Origin: Thermosipho ferrireducens
GTDB taxonomy: Bacteria; Thermotogota; Thermotogae; Thermotogales; Fervidobacteriaceae
Reading direction: 5' to 3'
Assembly (NCBI RefSeq): GCF_017358165.1
Contig: NZ_CP071446.1
Coordinates: 868,001 to 932,000, forward strand
DNA: 64,000 nucleotides
Below, one piece after another: positions 36,061 to 45,546 of this stretch. Position 1 is the stretch's first letter. Each line of letters starts with the position of its first letter. The translations under genes and the position numbers were made by a program. Under the pieces are notes generated by a model, which saw only the letters and a list, made by a program, of their open reading frames with translations, had not been told where the DNA came from and did not search any database.

Positions 36061-37290
36061 TTAAAAATTAGCTCCAACATAAGCGAAAATTTTTGTATCT
36101 TCTATCAAATTATTTATTTTTACATACTCATTTGGCTGGTGAGCTGTTTCATCAATAGAAGCCCACACAGCGGCATGATATCCTGCCCTTCTTACAATAG
36201 CTGCACAGGTTCCGCCGCCTATACCTCCAACTTTTGGTTCTATGCCTCGAATATCTTTTAAAGCTTTACATAATTTTTCAACTATTTCAGAATTTTCTGG
36301 AGTTGGGGGTGCTGCCTGTTCGAACTGTTCTTTTGAAATTTCAATCTTTACATTGTGGTTTTTGGAGAATTCTTCCGCTTTTATCATTATCTCATCGTAT
36401 ATTTCCGCTATATTATAGTGTGGAAGTACCCTGCAGTCAAAATAAATAATATCTGTACCAGGTATTGTATTTACGTTATCTACATTATTTAATTTTTTGG
36501 TGGGTTCAAAGGAACTATAAGGATAATCAAATAGTTCATTTTTGGCGTCGTATTTTTTATGTAAGAATTCATCGAGCTCAATTGCAAATTTCATTCCTAA
36601 ACGATGGGCGTTGATACCTTTTTGTGGGCGTGACGCGTGCGTTTGAATACCATAAGTTGTGATTTTCAGCCACATTATTGACTTTTCAGCAACTTCAATA
36701 AAACTTCCATCAGATTCTCCAGCATCAGGAACTATGAATATATCATCTTTGGAGAATATATTTTGCCTTAAAAGGTGCTTTATACCGTATTCAGAACCAG
36801 TTTCTTCGTCGGAAACGAAGGCTAACGCTACATTGTCCTTTGGCCTTATTCCAAGTTCTATAAGTGTTTTTATTCCATATAAGGAGGCTATTAAAGAAGC
36901 TCCGTTATCTTCAGCGCCACGTCCAAAAATTTTTCCATCCTTTACAGTTGGTGTAAACGGGTCTGTTTCCCACAACGAAAGGTCTCCTGCAGGCACTTTA
37001 TCCATATGAGTTATTATCCACAGAGTTCGTTTTGCTTCAGTGCCTTTATAAAGTGCTACAATGTTTGGTCTAAATCCATATTCAACAGCGTTATCCGGGG
37101 CATCGTATCTTTTAATTTCATCAAATCCCCAGTTACTTATAAGGGATTCCAGCCATTCGGCAACCTCTTTTTCTCCGGGACCATCAGTTCTTGGATTTAC
37201 AGAATTTATCGAGATAAATGTTTTCATAGATTCCACTATTTCATCGTATAAATTTTCCACTTTTTTTGCGATTAAATTTTTAAGTTCCAT
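36061..37290 (-). CDS. M20 family metallopeptidase / amidohydrolase
   Basis: 409 residues of the PepV/DapE/ArgE family: metal-site motifs [11 protein letters not shown] (about 95-105), GAEDNGAS (about 124-131) and [12 protein letters not shown] (about 160-171), the dimerisation insert, and a C-terminal [10 protein letters not shown] with ligand histidine AHQP. It releases acyl or peptidyl groups from amino acids. The substrate is not determinable; roles from dipeptidase to deacylase of acyl-diaminopimelate or acyl-amino acid fit. Co-transcribed with hutU. Confidence 0.88.
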   Translation of the reverse strand: MELKNLIAKKVENLYDEIVESMKTFISINSVNPRTDGPGEKEVAEWLESLISNWGFDEIKRYDAPDNAVEYGFRPNIVALYKGTEAKRTLWIITHMDKVPAGDLSLWETDPFTPTVKDGKIFGRGAEDNGASLIASLYGIKTLIELGIRPKDNVALAFVSDEETGSEYGIKHLLRQNIFSKDDIFIVPDAGESDGSFIEVAEKSIMWLKITTYGIQTHASRPQKGINAHRLGMKFAIELDEFLHKKYDAKNELFDYPYSSFEPTKKLNNVDNVNTIPGTDIIYFDCRVLPHYNIAEIYDEIMIKAEEFSKNHNVKIEISKEQFEQAAPPTPENSEIVEKLCKALKDIRGIEPKVGGIGGGTCAAIVRRAGYHAAVWASIDETAHQPNEYVKINNLIEDTKIFAYVGANF

Positions 37291-37314
37291 ATTTTCCCTC
37301 CTTTGATTGTCTAA

Positions 37315-38991
37315 TTAAAAAAGAATTGCCGAAGAGTTCCAGGAGTTTCCGTAAATACTTGACCAGGAGTTTAAAGGATTATCATTGACAAGAACAGCTG
37401 TTATTTTTTTTCCTATCAGGAAAAGTGTACCACCTTCAAGTATTATAAATTTTGTTTCAGGAAATGTTTTTTTATTAATTATTTTGTATTCTTTTTTATT
37501 AAGAATAAGTAAGGTTCCTGAACCGGTGAGTATATAAATGTTTTTCTTTCCCAGAACAAAATCAACGAGTTCTTCATCTGTTTCGAAAATTTTTTTGTCG
37601 TTTCTATAGAGAATATTTTTCATTATGTAAAATTTGTTGCCGAAATCATCAAGAAGCACAAAAGTGTTTTCTTCGGGAATAATTGCGTTTTCAGAAATAA
37701 ACGCCACATTTTTTATCTTTCCTACGAAGCGGTCTTTTTTATCGTTTATCCACAAATAGCCCATTCCATCTATTACGTAAATTTTTCCGGAAAGAGAGAT
37801 AAAAGGCCCTGCAAGAGGCCATTTACCAGTTTTAAGAATTTTTAATACCTTTCCATCTTTTATCTCATAAAGTGTTCCATTGTCACTTAAAGCGTATAAC
37901 ATCATGCCATCCCATGCTAAACCAAGAGTCACATCAGAATCAAGTTTGGTTTTCCATAGTAACTTTCCTGATAGACTGAGGGAATATATATTATCATCCC
38001 ATGATGCGACATATACGTTATTCCCATCTACTGTTACATGACCTGTTACTATGAAAGGCAGTCTATACCTCCACAGTTCTTTTCCATTTTCAACAGCAAA
38101 AACAATTCCATTGGTGGTGGCAAAATAAACAGTTCCATTGTAAACAGCGGGTCGTCCAGTAATATCTGAATCAATTGAGAAAGACCAGAGTTCATTGAAT
38201 GCAGGGATTTCAAGATGAGTTTCGTTTAATACAACAGCACCAAGCACTTTAAAGGGATAATTTGTTATGTTAAAATCTTTTGTAATTATAATTTTTCCAA
38301 TATAAACATTCTCACCGTCAGTAAGAAGTTTTCCGTCAACAGGCACTGTTGTGGAAAAAATGAGCTTTTTTTCACTATCGTAAAAATAGACCTTTTTTTG
38401 GTGGTAAAGAACATGAGAGCCGTTAAAGACATAATCGTCGGATTTTCTAAACGTTTGCACATACTTTGGATACCTTGGGTCAGACAAATCAAAAATAGTT
38501 GTGTCAATATTTGAGAATATGGCCATATAATTCTTACTCAGTCTTATTTTTTCTATTTTTCCAGTTTCAGGAGACATAGACCATATAATTTTCCCATTTT
38601 CATATGCGACGATATTTCCTAACTGGATACCAAAAATGACATCTTTGAAGGCAAAAACATCTTTTAAATCATCTGGTAAAATTCTTATAAAATCCAGCTG
38701 ATTTTCTTTTAGCCGATAAAGTCTGTTTTGTGAAAGAATGAACCCACTTCCAATATATTCTGGATTCTCAAGATACAGTTCTTTTCCAGTTGTTAAGTTT
38801 ACAACACCATCATTTTTTAAAAGATATACGAAGTTATCGTAAATAAACATTCCGTTAAAGTTTCCGGTTTTAATCATTTCAAACGATTTATAAACGCCTT
38901 CTGGAGTGAGCAGGAAAACCTGTGAAAACCCTATTGAAGCTACTGTTAAAATCAAAAAGACAAGTTTGATGATTTTCAAATTTTTCACCAA
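37315..38991 (-). CDS. secreted PQQ-like beta-propeller protein
   Basis: 558 residues with signal peptide (about 1-22, LVFLILTVASIGFSQ). Repeated propeller blades are visible in GRPAVYNGTVYFATTNG, VENGKELWRYRLP, GNNVYVASWDDNIYSL and GKLLWKTKLDSDVTLG, matching the PQQ/YWTD outer-membrane-assembly style repeat (as in BamB) but with no cofactor evidence. TTG at 38991 or GTG at 38988 starts. Function unknown; it sits inside a metabolic operon. Confidence 0.8.
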   Translation of the reverse strand: MVKNLKIIKLVFLILTVASIGFSQVFLLTPEGVYKSFEMIKTGNFNGMFIYDNFVYLLKNDGVVNLTTGKELYLENPEYIGSGFILSQNRLYRLKENQLDFIRILPDDLKDVFAFKDVIFGIQLGNIVAYENGKIIWSMSPETGKIEKIRLSKNYMAIFSNIDTTIFDLSDPRYPKYVQTFRKSDDYVFNGSHVLYHQKKVYFYDSEKKLIFSTTVPVDGKLLTDGENVYIGKIIITKDFNITNYPFKVLGAVVLNETHLEIPAFNELWSFSIDSDITGRPAVYNGTVYFATTNGIVFAVENGKELWRYRLPFIVTGHVTVDGNNVYVASWDDNIYSLSLSGKLLWKTKLDSDVTLGLAWDGMMLYALSDNGTLYEIKDGKVLKILKTGKWPLAGPFISLSGKIYVIDGMGYLWINDKKDRFVGKIKNVAFISENAIIPEENTFVLLDDFGNKFYIMKNILYRNDKKIFETDEELVDFVLGKKNIYILTGSGTLLILNKKEYKIINKKTFPETKFIILEGGTLFLIGKKITAVLVNDNPLNSWSSIYGNSWNSSAILF

Positions 38992-39007
38992 CCTTATTCC
39001 TCTTATT

Positions 39008-40174
39008 TTAATACCTGATTTTTTCTATTTCTAACAAAAAGAATTTCAAGTAATTTGTTTCAAAAATATTTAGAACTATCGGGTGATCGAAAGGTTGACC
39101 TCCCCTGTATAACGTTCTTGCAATTTTACCAGAATCGTTGGTAGCTGCGATTATTGTTGAGATAAACTCCTGTTCAGATACCACCTGCGTGCATGAAGAA
39201 GTTGCAAGAATACCTCCGTCTTTAAGGAGCCTCATTGCTCTTAAATTTATTTCTTTGTATCCTTTTAATGCAGAAAGTTTATTTGAAGCACTTTTTGCAA
39301 AAGAAGGCGGATCAACAGAAATTACATCGAACATTTTTGAACTTTTATCCAGGTTTTTAAGAAAATCAAAGGCATTTGCGTTGATAAGTTCATAATTTTC
39401 AAATTTGTTTAGTTTCATAATCTCATCCGCAATTTCTAATGCACGTTTTGAATAATCAATTAGAATAACATTTTTAGCTCCAGCCCGAAGCATATGTACC
39501 GCGAAGTTTCCGGTGTAAGAAAAACAATCTAAACAGATTTTGTTTTTACTGAAATTCCCCAGTATCATGGCGTTATACCTTTGATCCAGAAAAGCTCCTG
39601 TTTTTTGTCCTTTTGTATCTGCCAAAAACTTTATATCGTTTATCTGAAATGGGATAAGTTCTGGCCCTCTACCATAAACCCATTCTGAAATTTTTTCTAA
39701 TCCTTCTTTAATACGTGAGGAGCTTTCTGATTTCTCATAAATACCAAGAGGATTAAATATTTCTATTAAGCTTTCCAGTATATACGGTTTAAGTTTTTCC
39801 ATGCCAAGGGTTGTAATGTCTATCACAATATAACTTTCAAATTTGTCTACAATCAATCCAGGAAGATTATCTGCTTCAGAAAAAACGACTCTAAATGTTT
39901 TTTCTGATGTATTTCTTCTTTTTATTGCAGCTAAAATTCTTTTTTTTATAAAATCTTTGTTTATACTTTCATTTTTTCTTGTTAATAACCGAACCCTTAT
40001 TTTGGAATTTGTATTTAAGTATCCCTTACCAATAAAATATTTTTCGTGGTTAAACACATTTACTATGGAACCATTTTCAACATTACCTTCTATTTTTTCA
40101 ATTTCATTGTCGTATATCCAGGGATGTCCATTTTTAATTCTTGGTTTTATATTTTTTTTCAGGAAAACTTTCAT
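39008..40174 (-). CDS. rlmI: class I SAM-dependent rRNA (cytosine-C5) methyltransferase, RlmI-like
   Basis: 388 residues: N-terminal PUA domain (KKNIKPRIKNGHPWIYDNEIEKI), EEHEC-like middle (VVFSEADNLPGLIVDKF), and a Rossmann methyltransferase domain with CLDCFSYTGNFAVHMLRAGA (SAM site) and SVDPPSFAKS (catalytic loop), ending with the family segment TSSCTQVVSEQEF, which includes the cysteine. Methylates a cytosine in 23S rRNA in the family. SD GGAGGATAATAA. Confidence 0.9.
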   Translation of the reverse strand: MKVFLKKNIKPRIKNGHPWIYDNEIEKIEGNVENGSIVNVFNHEKYFIGKGYLNTNSKIRVRLLTRKNESINKDFIKKRILAAIKRRNTSEKTFRVVFSEADNLPGLIVDKFESYIVIDITTLGMEKLKPYILESLIEIFNPLGIYEKSESSSRIKEGLEKISEWVYGRGPELIPFQINDIKFLADTKGQKTGAFLDQRYNAMILGNFSKNKICLDCFSYTGNFAVHMLRAGAKNVILIDYSKRALEIADEIMKLNKFENYELINANAFDFLKNLDKSSKMFDVISVDPPSFAKSASNKLSALKGYKEINLRAMRLLKDGGILATSSCTQVVSEQEFISTIIAATNDSGKIARTLYRGGQPFDHPIVLNIFETNYLKFFLLEIEKIRY

Positions 40175-40177
40175 TTA

Positions 40178-41257
40178 TTATCCTCCATATAATCCGGATT
40201 TTTCAATTAACCATAAATAAGCTTCATATATCTTTTCCCTGTTGTAGTTTCCTGGGGTTATTGCTACATGAGAAGCTTTTGATACCCGTTCAGTCCAGGT
40301 TTCTAATTCTTTATCACTTACAGGGAAGCTAATTTTCACCCCTATATTTTTGAAATAGTTTAACAAACTTCCATCGAACATTTCAAGAATTTTTTTGGCA
40401 GTTTGCGTATTAGCCTGCTGGAGTTCGAATGGCAAAAATACAGCGGTAGCTAACCCATGGCGAATACCTTTTTCGGTTGTTATTGAATAACCAAGGGCAT
40501 GAGCTATTGTTGTTCCTGTGATGCTTATAGATATACCTGCAAGAGTTGAAGCGAACATTATCTTTTTGCGTAATTCGTAATTTGATAGATCCTTTAAAAG
40601 TTCAGGTAATGTATCTTTTATAATTTCTATGGCCTTGAAAGAATAGAGTTCTGACATAGGGTTAGAGCGTTTTGAGACGGCAGATTCAATAGCGTGAGAA
40701 AGAGCATCAAGTCCCGTAGAAAGAGTTAATTCTTCTGGCATAGTTAAAGTGTATACTGGATCTATAAAAGATAATTTTGGGAATATAGTTTCGTGTTTGA
40801 ATCCTTTTTTTTGACCATTTACTGTTAATACAGAGTATTGAGTTACTTCACTTCCCGTTCCAGAAGTTGTTGGAATACAAACTATTGGGAGGGCTGCGGA
40901 ATATTTTTCGGGGTTGTACAAATCCTCTATTTCTATTTCGTTTTTGCAAAGCACGGCAACAGCTTTGGCTGCGTCCATAGGACTTCCGCCACCTAATCCA
41001 ACGACTACGTCCCAGTTTTTTCCGTAAGTTTCTATTATTTTTTTAACCATTTGTTCAGAAGGGTTTTCTTCTGTTTGGTCAAATATTTCAAAATATTTTT
41101 GATTATCTTTAAATACTTTAATAACGGCTTCTAAACTTCCATTCTTTCTGGAACTTTGCCCTGTTATTATAAGAAAGCGTGTTCCGAGAGCTACCAATTC
41201 ACCTTTTCCTTTTTCTATGGCATTTTCGAAATAGAATTTTGTTGGCATGTAATACAA
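40178..41257 (-). CDS. iron-containing alcohol dehydrogenase
   Basis: 359 residues, group III ADH. NAD(P)-binding GLGGGSPMDAAKAVAVL (about 91-107), PTTSGTGSEVT (about 133-143), and the metal region DALSHAIESAVSKRSNP and RHGLATAVFLP supply the Fe ligands. Physiological substrate not clear (alcohol/aldehyde or a polyol). The TTG start at 41257 is well spaced from GGGGAGGG; an ATG three codons on is too far from it. Four bases after gcvPB. Confidence 0.92.
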   Translation of the reverse strand: MYYMPTKFYFENAIEKGKGELVALGTRFLIITGQSSRKNGSLEAVIKVFKDNQKYFEIFDQTEENPSEQMVKKIIETYGKNWDVVVGLGGGSPMDAAKAVAVLCKNEIEIEDLYNPEKYSAALPIVCIPTTSGTGSEVTQYSVLTVNGQKKGFKHETIFPKLSFIDPVYTLTMPEELTLSTGLDALSHAIESAVSKRSNPMSELYSFKAIEIIKDTLPELLKDLSNYELRKKIMFASTLAGISISITGTTIAHALGYSITTEKGIRHGLATAVFLPFELQQANTQTAKKILEMFDGSLLNYFKNIGVKISFPVSDKELETWTERVSKASHVAITPGNYNREKIYEAYLWLIEKSGLYGG

Positions 41258-41260
41258 TTT

Positions 41261-42709
41261 TTATCCCTCCCCAAACTTAAAACGAAAGATAGGTTTTCTG
41301 GAAGCAGTAACATCATCTAATCTTTTAACTGGCGTAGTATATGGTGCATTTTTTACTAACTCTGATTTTTCACGGGCTTCTTTGAATATTGTTTCAAGAA
41401 CTTCAGCAAATTTATCGAGAGTGTCTTTGCTTTCCGTTTCAGTGGGTTCTATCATAAAATCTTCATGGACAATGAGAGGGAAATACATAGTTGGGGCATG
41501 GAATCCATAATCGAGAAGTCGTTTAGCAATGTCTAATGCTTTTACACCAGTTTCTTTAGTCAATTGTTCGCATGTAGCCACAAATTCGTGCATACAGACA
41601 TCAGGATATGCAATTGGCATAATTTTTTCTATTTTCTTTCTTAAATAGTTTGCATTTAAAACTGCCATTTCGCCAACCTGCTTTAAACCATCTTTCCCCA
41701 TGCTTTTTATATAGGCGTATGCACGTACCATTACATTGAAATTCCCATAGTAACTTCGCATTGTTCCTATAGAATTTTTTCTTGAATAATCAAGCTTATA
41801 ATTGTTTTTGGAGTCTTTTGTAAGAATTGGAACTGGTAGAAATTCTGAGAGGAATTTTTTGACTCCAACAGGTCCACTGCCAGGTCCCCCCATACCATGT
41901 GGGGTACTGAATGTTTTGTGCAGGTTGAGGTGAACAATATCAAACCCCATATCACCAGGTCTTGTTCTTCCAAGCAGAGCGTTTAAATTAGCTCCATCGT
42001 AATATAGTAGTGCTCCAGCATTATGTACCATTTCAGCTATTTTTAAAATATCTTTTTCAAAAAGGCCAAGGGTGTTAGGATTTGTTAGCATCAATACCGC
42101 TACTTCATCGTCCAGAGCTTCTTCTAAAGCTTTTAAATCTATTCTCCCGTCAGGTCCGGATTTGATTTCAATTACATCGTAACCTGCCATAGCTGCTGAA
42201 GCTGGATTTGTTCCGTGAGCACTGTCTGGAACAATAGCTTTTTTTCGTTTGTGATCTCCTCTGCTCAAATGATAGGCGCGGGTTATTAAAATTCCGGTTA
42301 ATTCTCCATGTGCTCCAGCAGAAGGCTGTAATGTCATTTCATCCATTCCAGTTATTTCGCACAGCATTTCCTTTAATTCAAACATAAGTTTTAACGCGCC
42401 TTGAACTGTTTCTTGTGGTTGGTGGGGATGGATCATTGTAAAACCTTCGAAATTTGAGACATCTTCGTTGATTTTCGGATTATATTTCATTGTGCATGAA
42501 CCAAGCGGATAAAATCCAACATCTACTGCGTAATTTTTAGTTGCAAGGTTTGTATAGTGTCTTACTACATCAATTTCTGTAACTTCTGGAATTTTTGGTT
42601 TTTCTTTTCTCAAAAGGTGCCCGGGAATATTAATTTCCTGAGTTTCTATATTATAATGTGGCAATTTATACCCTTTTCTATGTTCTTTTGAAAGTTCAAA
42701 TATTGTCAT
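41261..42709 (-). CDS. gcvPB: glycine dehydrogenase (decarboxylating) subunit 2
   Basis: P-protein subunit, 482 residues. The PLP lysine lies in [34 protein letters not shown] and [13 protein letters not shown] are family motifs. Decarboxylates glycine and passes aminomethyl to H-protein. It pairs with gcvPA just upstream; gcvT heads the operon. No gcvH is present in the window. Confidence 0.97.
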   Translation of the reverse strand: MTIFELSKEHRKGYKLPHYNIETQEINIPGHLLRKEKPKIPEVTEIDVVRHYTNLATKNYAVDVGFYPLGSCTMKYNPKINEDVSNFEGFTMIHPHQPQETVQGALKLMFELKEMLCEITGMDEMTLQPSAGAHGELTGILITRAYHLSRGDHKRKKAIVPDSAHGTNPASAAMAGYDVIEIKSGPDGRIDLKALEEALDDEVAVLMLTNPNTLGLFEKDILKIAEMVHNAGALLYYDGANLNALLGRTRPGDMGFDIVHLNLHKTFSTPHGMGGPGSGPVGVKKFLSEFLPVPILTKDSKNNYKLDYSRKNSIGTMRSYYGNFNVMVRAYAYIKSMGKDGLKQVGEMAVLNANYLRKKIEKIMPIAYPDVCMHEFVATCEQLTKETGVKALDIAKRLLDYGFHAPTMYFPLIVHEDFMIEPTETESKDTLDKFAEVLETIFKEAREKSELVKNAPYTTPVKRLDDVTASRKPIFRFKFGEG

Positions 42710-42731
42710 GCTTCTTCCCTCCTATAAAATA

Positions 42732-44051
42732 TTAAAGATGAGTTAATAACTTTTCTATAGATTCTTTTGTATTAACCTCTGTGGTGCAGCCAAGTGCCAT
42801 GTTAGATAAATCAGGGAAAATTTTCTCTACAGGAAGTGGCCCTAAAATACCTTTGTTTATCATGTTTTCCCATTTTTCTGCATAATTTTCATCTACATGG
42901 AATAAAAACTCGTTAAAGAATGGAGCACTGAAAACCAGTTTGTAGCCTTTCTCTTCCAATTTTTTTGCAAGATAATGTGCACTGTTATAAGATCTCATAG
43001 CTACTTCTTTTAATCCTTCAGGCCCCATTATTGACATGTAAATAGCATTTACAAGTGCCATTAATGCATGGTTTGAACATATATTGGAAGTAGCTTTTCC
43101 TCTTCGAATATGCTGTTCTCTTGTTTGAAGAATCATTACATAACCTTTTTTTCCATCGATATCTTTTGTTTCTCCAATAATTCTTCCTGGCATTTTTCTT
43201 ACATATTTTTCACGCGTGGTGAAGAAACCGATACCAGGTCCTCCAAAGTTTGGAGTTATTCCAAGCGATTGCCCTTCCCCTACTACAATATCGGCTCCAA
43301 GGTTGCCGGGAGCTTCAAGAATAGATAAAGCCACAGGTTCTGCCACAACAATAAGCAGAACTTTTTCTGGAATAGCTTCTCTGATTTTTTGCAAATCTTC
43401 TATTATTCCGAAAAAGTTTGGATACCCGACAACTACTGCCGATGTGTTTTGATCTATTTTTTCTTTTAGAGTTTCAATATTGATTTGCCCACTTTTTTCC
43501 CAGCCTATTTCTTCTATCTTTATGTTTTGTGAGCTACAATAGGTTTTACTTACCTGTTTGTACTCAGGATTTATAGCTCTTGATAAAAGTATTTTTTCTT
43601 TTCTGTTCACCCTTACGGCCGTTAATATGGCTTCTGCAAGCGCAGTTGCTCCATCGTACATTGAAGAATTAGCTACCTCCATCCCGGTTAGTTCACACAT
43701 CATTGTTTGGTATTCAAAAAGCGCCTGTAATGTGCCCTGGGAAACTTCAGCTTGATATGGAGTATAAGCTGTGACAAATTTTTGATCATTAGCCAGATGA
43801 TTTACAACAGTGGGTATATAATGATAATAAATTCCAGCACCTGCAAATACATTTTCAGGCTCAAAAGTCACGTTTTCCTTACTAAGCTTTAATAATTCTC
43901 TACGAATCGTAAATTCATCTTTTCCATCTGGAAGATTATATTCATTTATTGTTTTTGGAACATTTATGTAAAGTTTTTCTATTGAATCAACTCCAATTTC
44001 CTCAAGCATTTCTTTTATTTCTTCTTCAGTATGTGGGATGTATCTGTGCAT
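42732..44051 (-). CDS. gcvPA: glycine dehydrogenase (decarboxylating) subunit 1
   Basis: About 439 residues. Starts MHRYIPHTEEEIKEMLEEIG, as in the family, and contains GAGIYYHYIPTVV, ANSSMYDGATALAEA and the C-terminal GPLPVEKIFPDLSNMALGCTTE. The ATG at 44051 is preferred; a GTG at 44060 sits only 2 nt from AAGGA. Forms the P-protein with GcvPB. Confidence 0.95.
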   Translation of the reverse strand: MHRYIPHTEEEIKEMLEEIGVDSIEKLYINVPKTINEYNLPDGKDEFTIRRELLKLSKENVTFEPENVFAGAGIYYHYIPTVVNHLANDQKFVTAYTPYQAEVSQGTLQALFEYQTMMCELTGMEVANSSMYDGATALAEAILTAVRVNRKEKILLSRAINPEYKQVSKTYCSSQNIKIEEIGWEKSGQINIETLKEKIDQNTSAVVVGYPNFFGIIEDLQKIREAIPEKVLLIVVAEPVALSILEAPGNLGADIVVGEGQSLGITPNFGGPGIGFFTTREKYVRKMPGRIIGETKDIDGKKGYVMILQTREQHIRRGKATSNICSNHALMALVNAIYMSIMGPEGLKEVAMRSYNSAHYLAKKLEEKGYKLVFSAPFFNEFLFHVDENYAEKWENMINKGILGPLPVEKIFPDLSNMALGCTTEVNTKESIEKLLTHL

Positions 44052-44070
44052 TGGTATCACCGTCCTTTTT

Positions 44071-45384
44071 TTAAGATTTTTTTCGACTTTTTACACTGCC
44101 TCTGTAAAAAGGCATTTTGACCAGTTCAGCTTTTACCAGTTTATTTCTAATTTCTATCTCTATAATTTCTCCTTTTTTTAAGCCGCTCTTAATCAATCCC
44201 ATACCTATTGCTTTGTTGAGTGTTGGAGAAAATGTACCGCTTGTTACATAACCGATCTCTTCTCCGTCTTTAAAAATTTTATATCCATGTCGAGCAATTC
44301 CCTTTTCTGTTAGCACAAATCCTTTTAAGCGCCTTTTTAATCCCTCTTCTTTTTGTTTTAACAGTGCTTCTTTCCCCATAAAGTCTTTTTCAAAATCTAC
44401 AGCCCACTTTATCCCAGCTTCAAGCGGCGATATTGTTTCATCCATATCATTTCCGTAAAGAAGAAGGGAGGCTTCAAGTCTTAACACATCTCTTGCTCCT
44501 AAGCCTGCAGGGGAGACTCCAAGATCTAACAATTTATTCCAGATTTTTACAATACCGTCTGAATCAGTTGAGTAGATTTCAAAACCGTCTTCTCCAGTAT
44601 AACCAGTTCTTGAAATAATGCATTCAGCGTTTTCTATAAGGGTATTTTTAAAGCTGTAATAATTAATACTTTCCAGGTCTATATTTACAATTTTCTGGAG
44701 GACTTCCTGAGCCTTTGGACCCTGTACGGCAATAAGACTATATTTGTCGGAGTGGTTTTCAAGATTAACGTTGAATTTTTCCGAAACTTTTTTCATCCAG
44801 TTAAAATCTTTTTCTATATTTGCAGCATTGACAACAAACATAACTTTGTCTTTTGAAATTTTGTAAACCAGTAAATCGTCTACAAATCCACCATTTTCAT
44901 TACACATGGCTGTGTAAATTATGTCTCCATAGTCTATGTTTTCAAAGTCGTTTGTAACAAGGTAATTCGCATATTTTACGGCGTCTTCACCTGTAGCTAT
45001 AAATTCACCCATATGTGATACATCAAACATGCCAACATTTTCTCGAACGCTCATGACTTCGTCTTTTATTCCTTTGTACTGGAGTGGCATATGATACCCG
45101 GCAAATTCAACCATTTTTGCACCTAATTTAATATGTTCATCGTGTAAAGCTGTATGCTTCATATAAGATTCCTCCTTATCTGGAATATATTCTAAAATTT
45201 CTTTTGCGGCATTTAAATCTTCTTTTAAAACAAAAATGCCGTAAAATGTAGATGTTCCAAAATAGGCTTTGGGTAATGGCCCCTCTAAAATTTTAGAAAC
45301 AGCCGGTATCCCATGATTTTTTAAAAGATTTTCAACTAATTTTGCCTGTAATTCGCCTTCAATTTCAATTAATTTTATCCACAA
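44071..45384 (-). CDS. gcvT: aminomethyltransferase (glycine cleavage T-protein) with N-terminal DUF2007-like domain
   Basis: T-protein transferring the aminomethyl carbon to THF. The open frame gives 437 residues, but GcvT proper begins at Met75 (MKHTALHDEHIKLGAKMVEFAG) and is then 363 residues, the normal family length. Motifs MFDVSHMGEF, NENGGFVDDLLVYK and ARDVLRLEASLLLYGNDMDE are intact. Residues 1-73 resemble DUF2007 (signal-transducing, IEGELQAKLVENLLKNHGIPAV). A TTG start at 45384 has AGGAGG upstream. The internal ATG at 45162 has its own GGAGG at 45175-45171, so both long and short products are possible. Confidence 0.93.
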   Translation of the reverse strand: MWIKLIEIEGELQAKLVENLLKNHGIPAVSKILEGPLPKAYFGTSTFYGIFVLKEDLNAAKEILEYIPDKEESYMKHTALHDEHIKLGAKMVEFAGYHMPLQYKGIKDEVMSVRENVGMFDVSHMGEFIATGEDAVKYANYLVTNDFENIDYGDIIYTAMCNENGGFVDDLLVYKISKDKVMFVVNAANIEKDFNWMKKVSEKFNVNLENHSDKYSLIAVQGPKAQEVLQKIVNIDLESINYYSFKNTLIENAECIISRTGYTGEDGFEIYSTDSDGIVKIWNKLLDLGVSPAGLGARDVLRLEASLLLYGNDMDETISPLEAGIKWAVDFEKDFMGKEALLKQKEEGLKRRLKGFVLTEKGIARHGYKIFKDGEEIGYVTSGTFSPTLNKAIGMGLIKSGLKKGEIIEIEIRNKLVKAELVKMPFYRGSVKSRKKS

Positions 45385-45414
45385 TGTAATAACCTCCTGG
45401 ACTTTTCTAAAAAA

Positions 45415-45449
45415 ATTTTACCACTACTGATTTTATATCTAAAGTGGTA
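45415..45449 (-). promoter_or_regulatory. gcv operon promoter inside an inverted repeat (operator)
   Basis: Minus strand: TACCACT (45449-45443) and AGTGGTA (45425-45419) are perfect inverted arms separated by 17 nt. They enclose TTTAGA (-35, 45443-45438) and run into the extended -10 TGGTAAAAT (TAAAAT 45420-45415), 17-nt spacer. The start would fall near 45408, about 24 nt before the gcvT TTG. A repressor binding these arms would control the gcv operon. A hairpin with a T run is an alternative reading. Confidence 0.55.
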
Positions 45450-45522
45450 TTTTTTTTCAGTACAGTTGACTAATTACAGAGTATATTACCAAGCTTTTTT
45501 TTACATTATTTTGCTTAAAATT

Positions 45523-45546
45523 AAAAAAAGCCCAGAGGGCTTTTTT
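45523..45546 (-). terminator. rho-independent terminator after pncB
   Basis: Stem AAAAAAGCCC / GGGCTTTTTT with a 3-nt loop, overlapping the pncB stop codon. It has a T tract on the minus strand and closes the long lysine-riboswitch operon. Confidence 0.9.

Noticed and set aside
45419-45449. Glycine riboswitch upstream of gcvT
   Set aside because: The leader is only about 24 nt from the predicted start, and no glycine aptamer core sequences are present.
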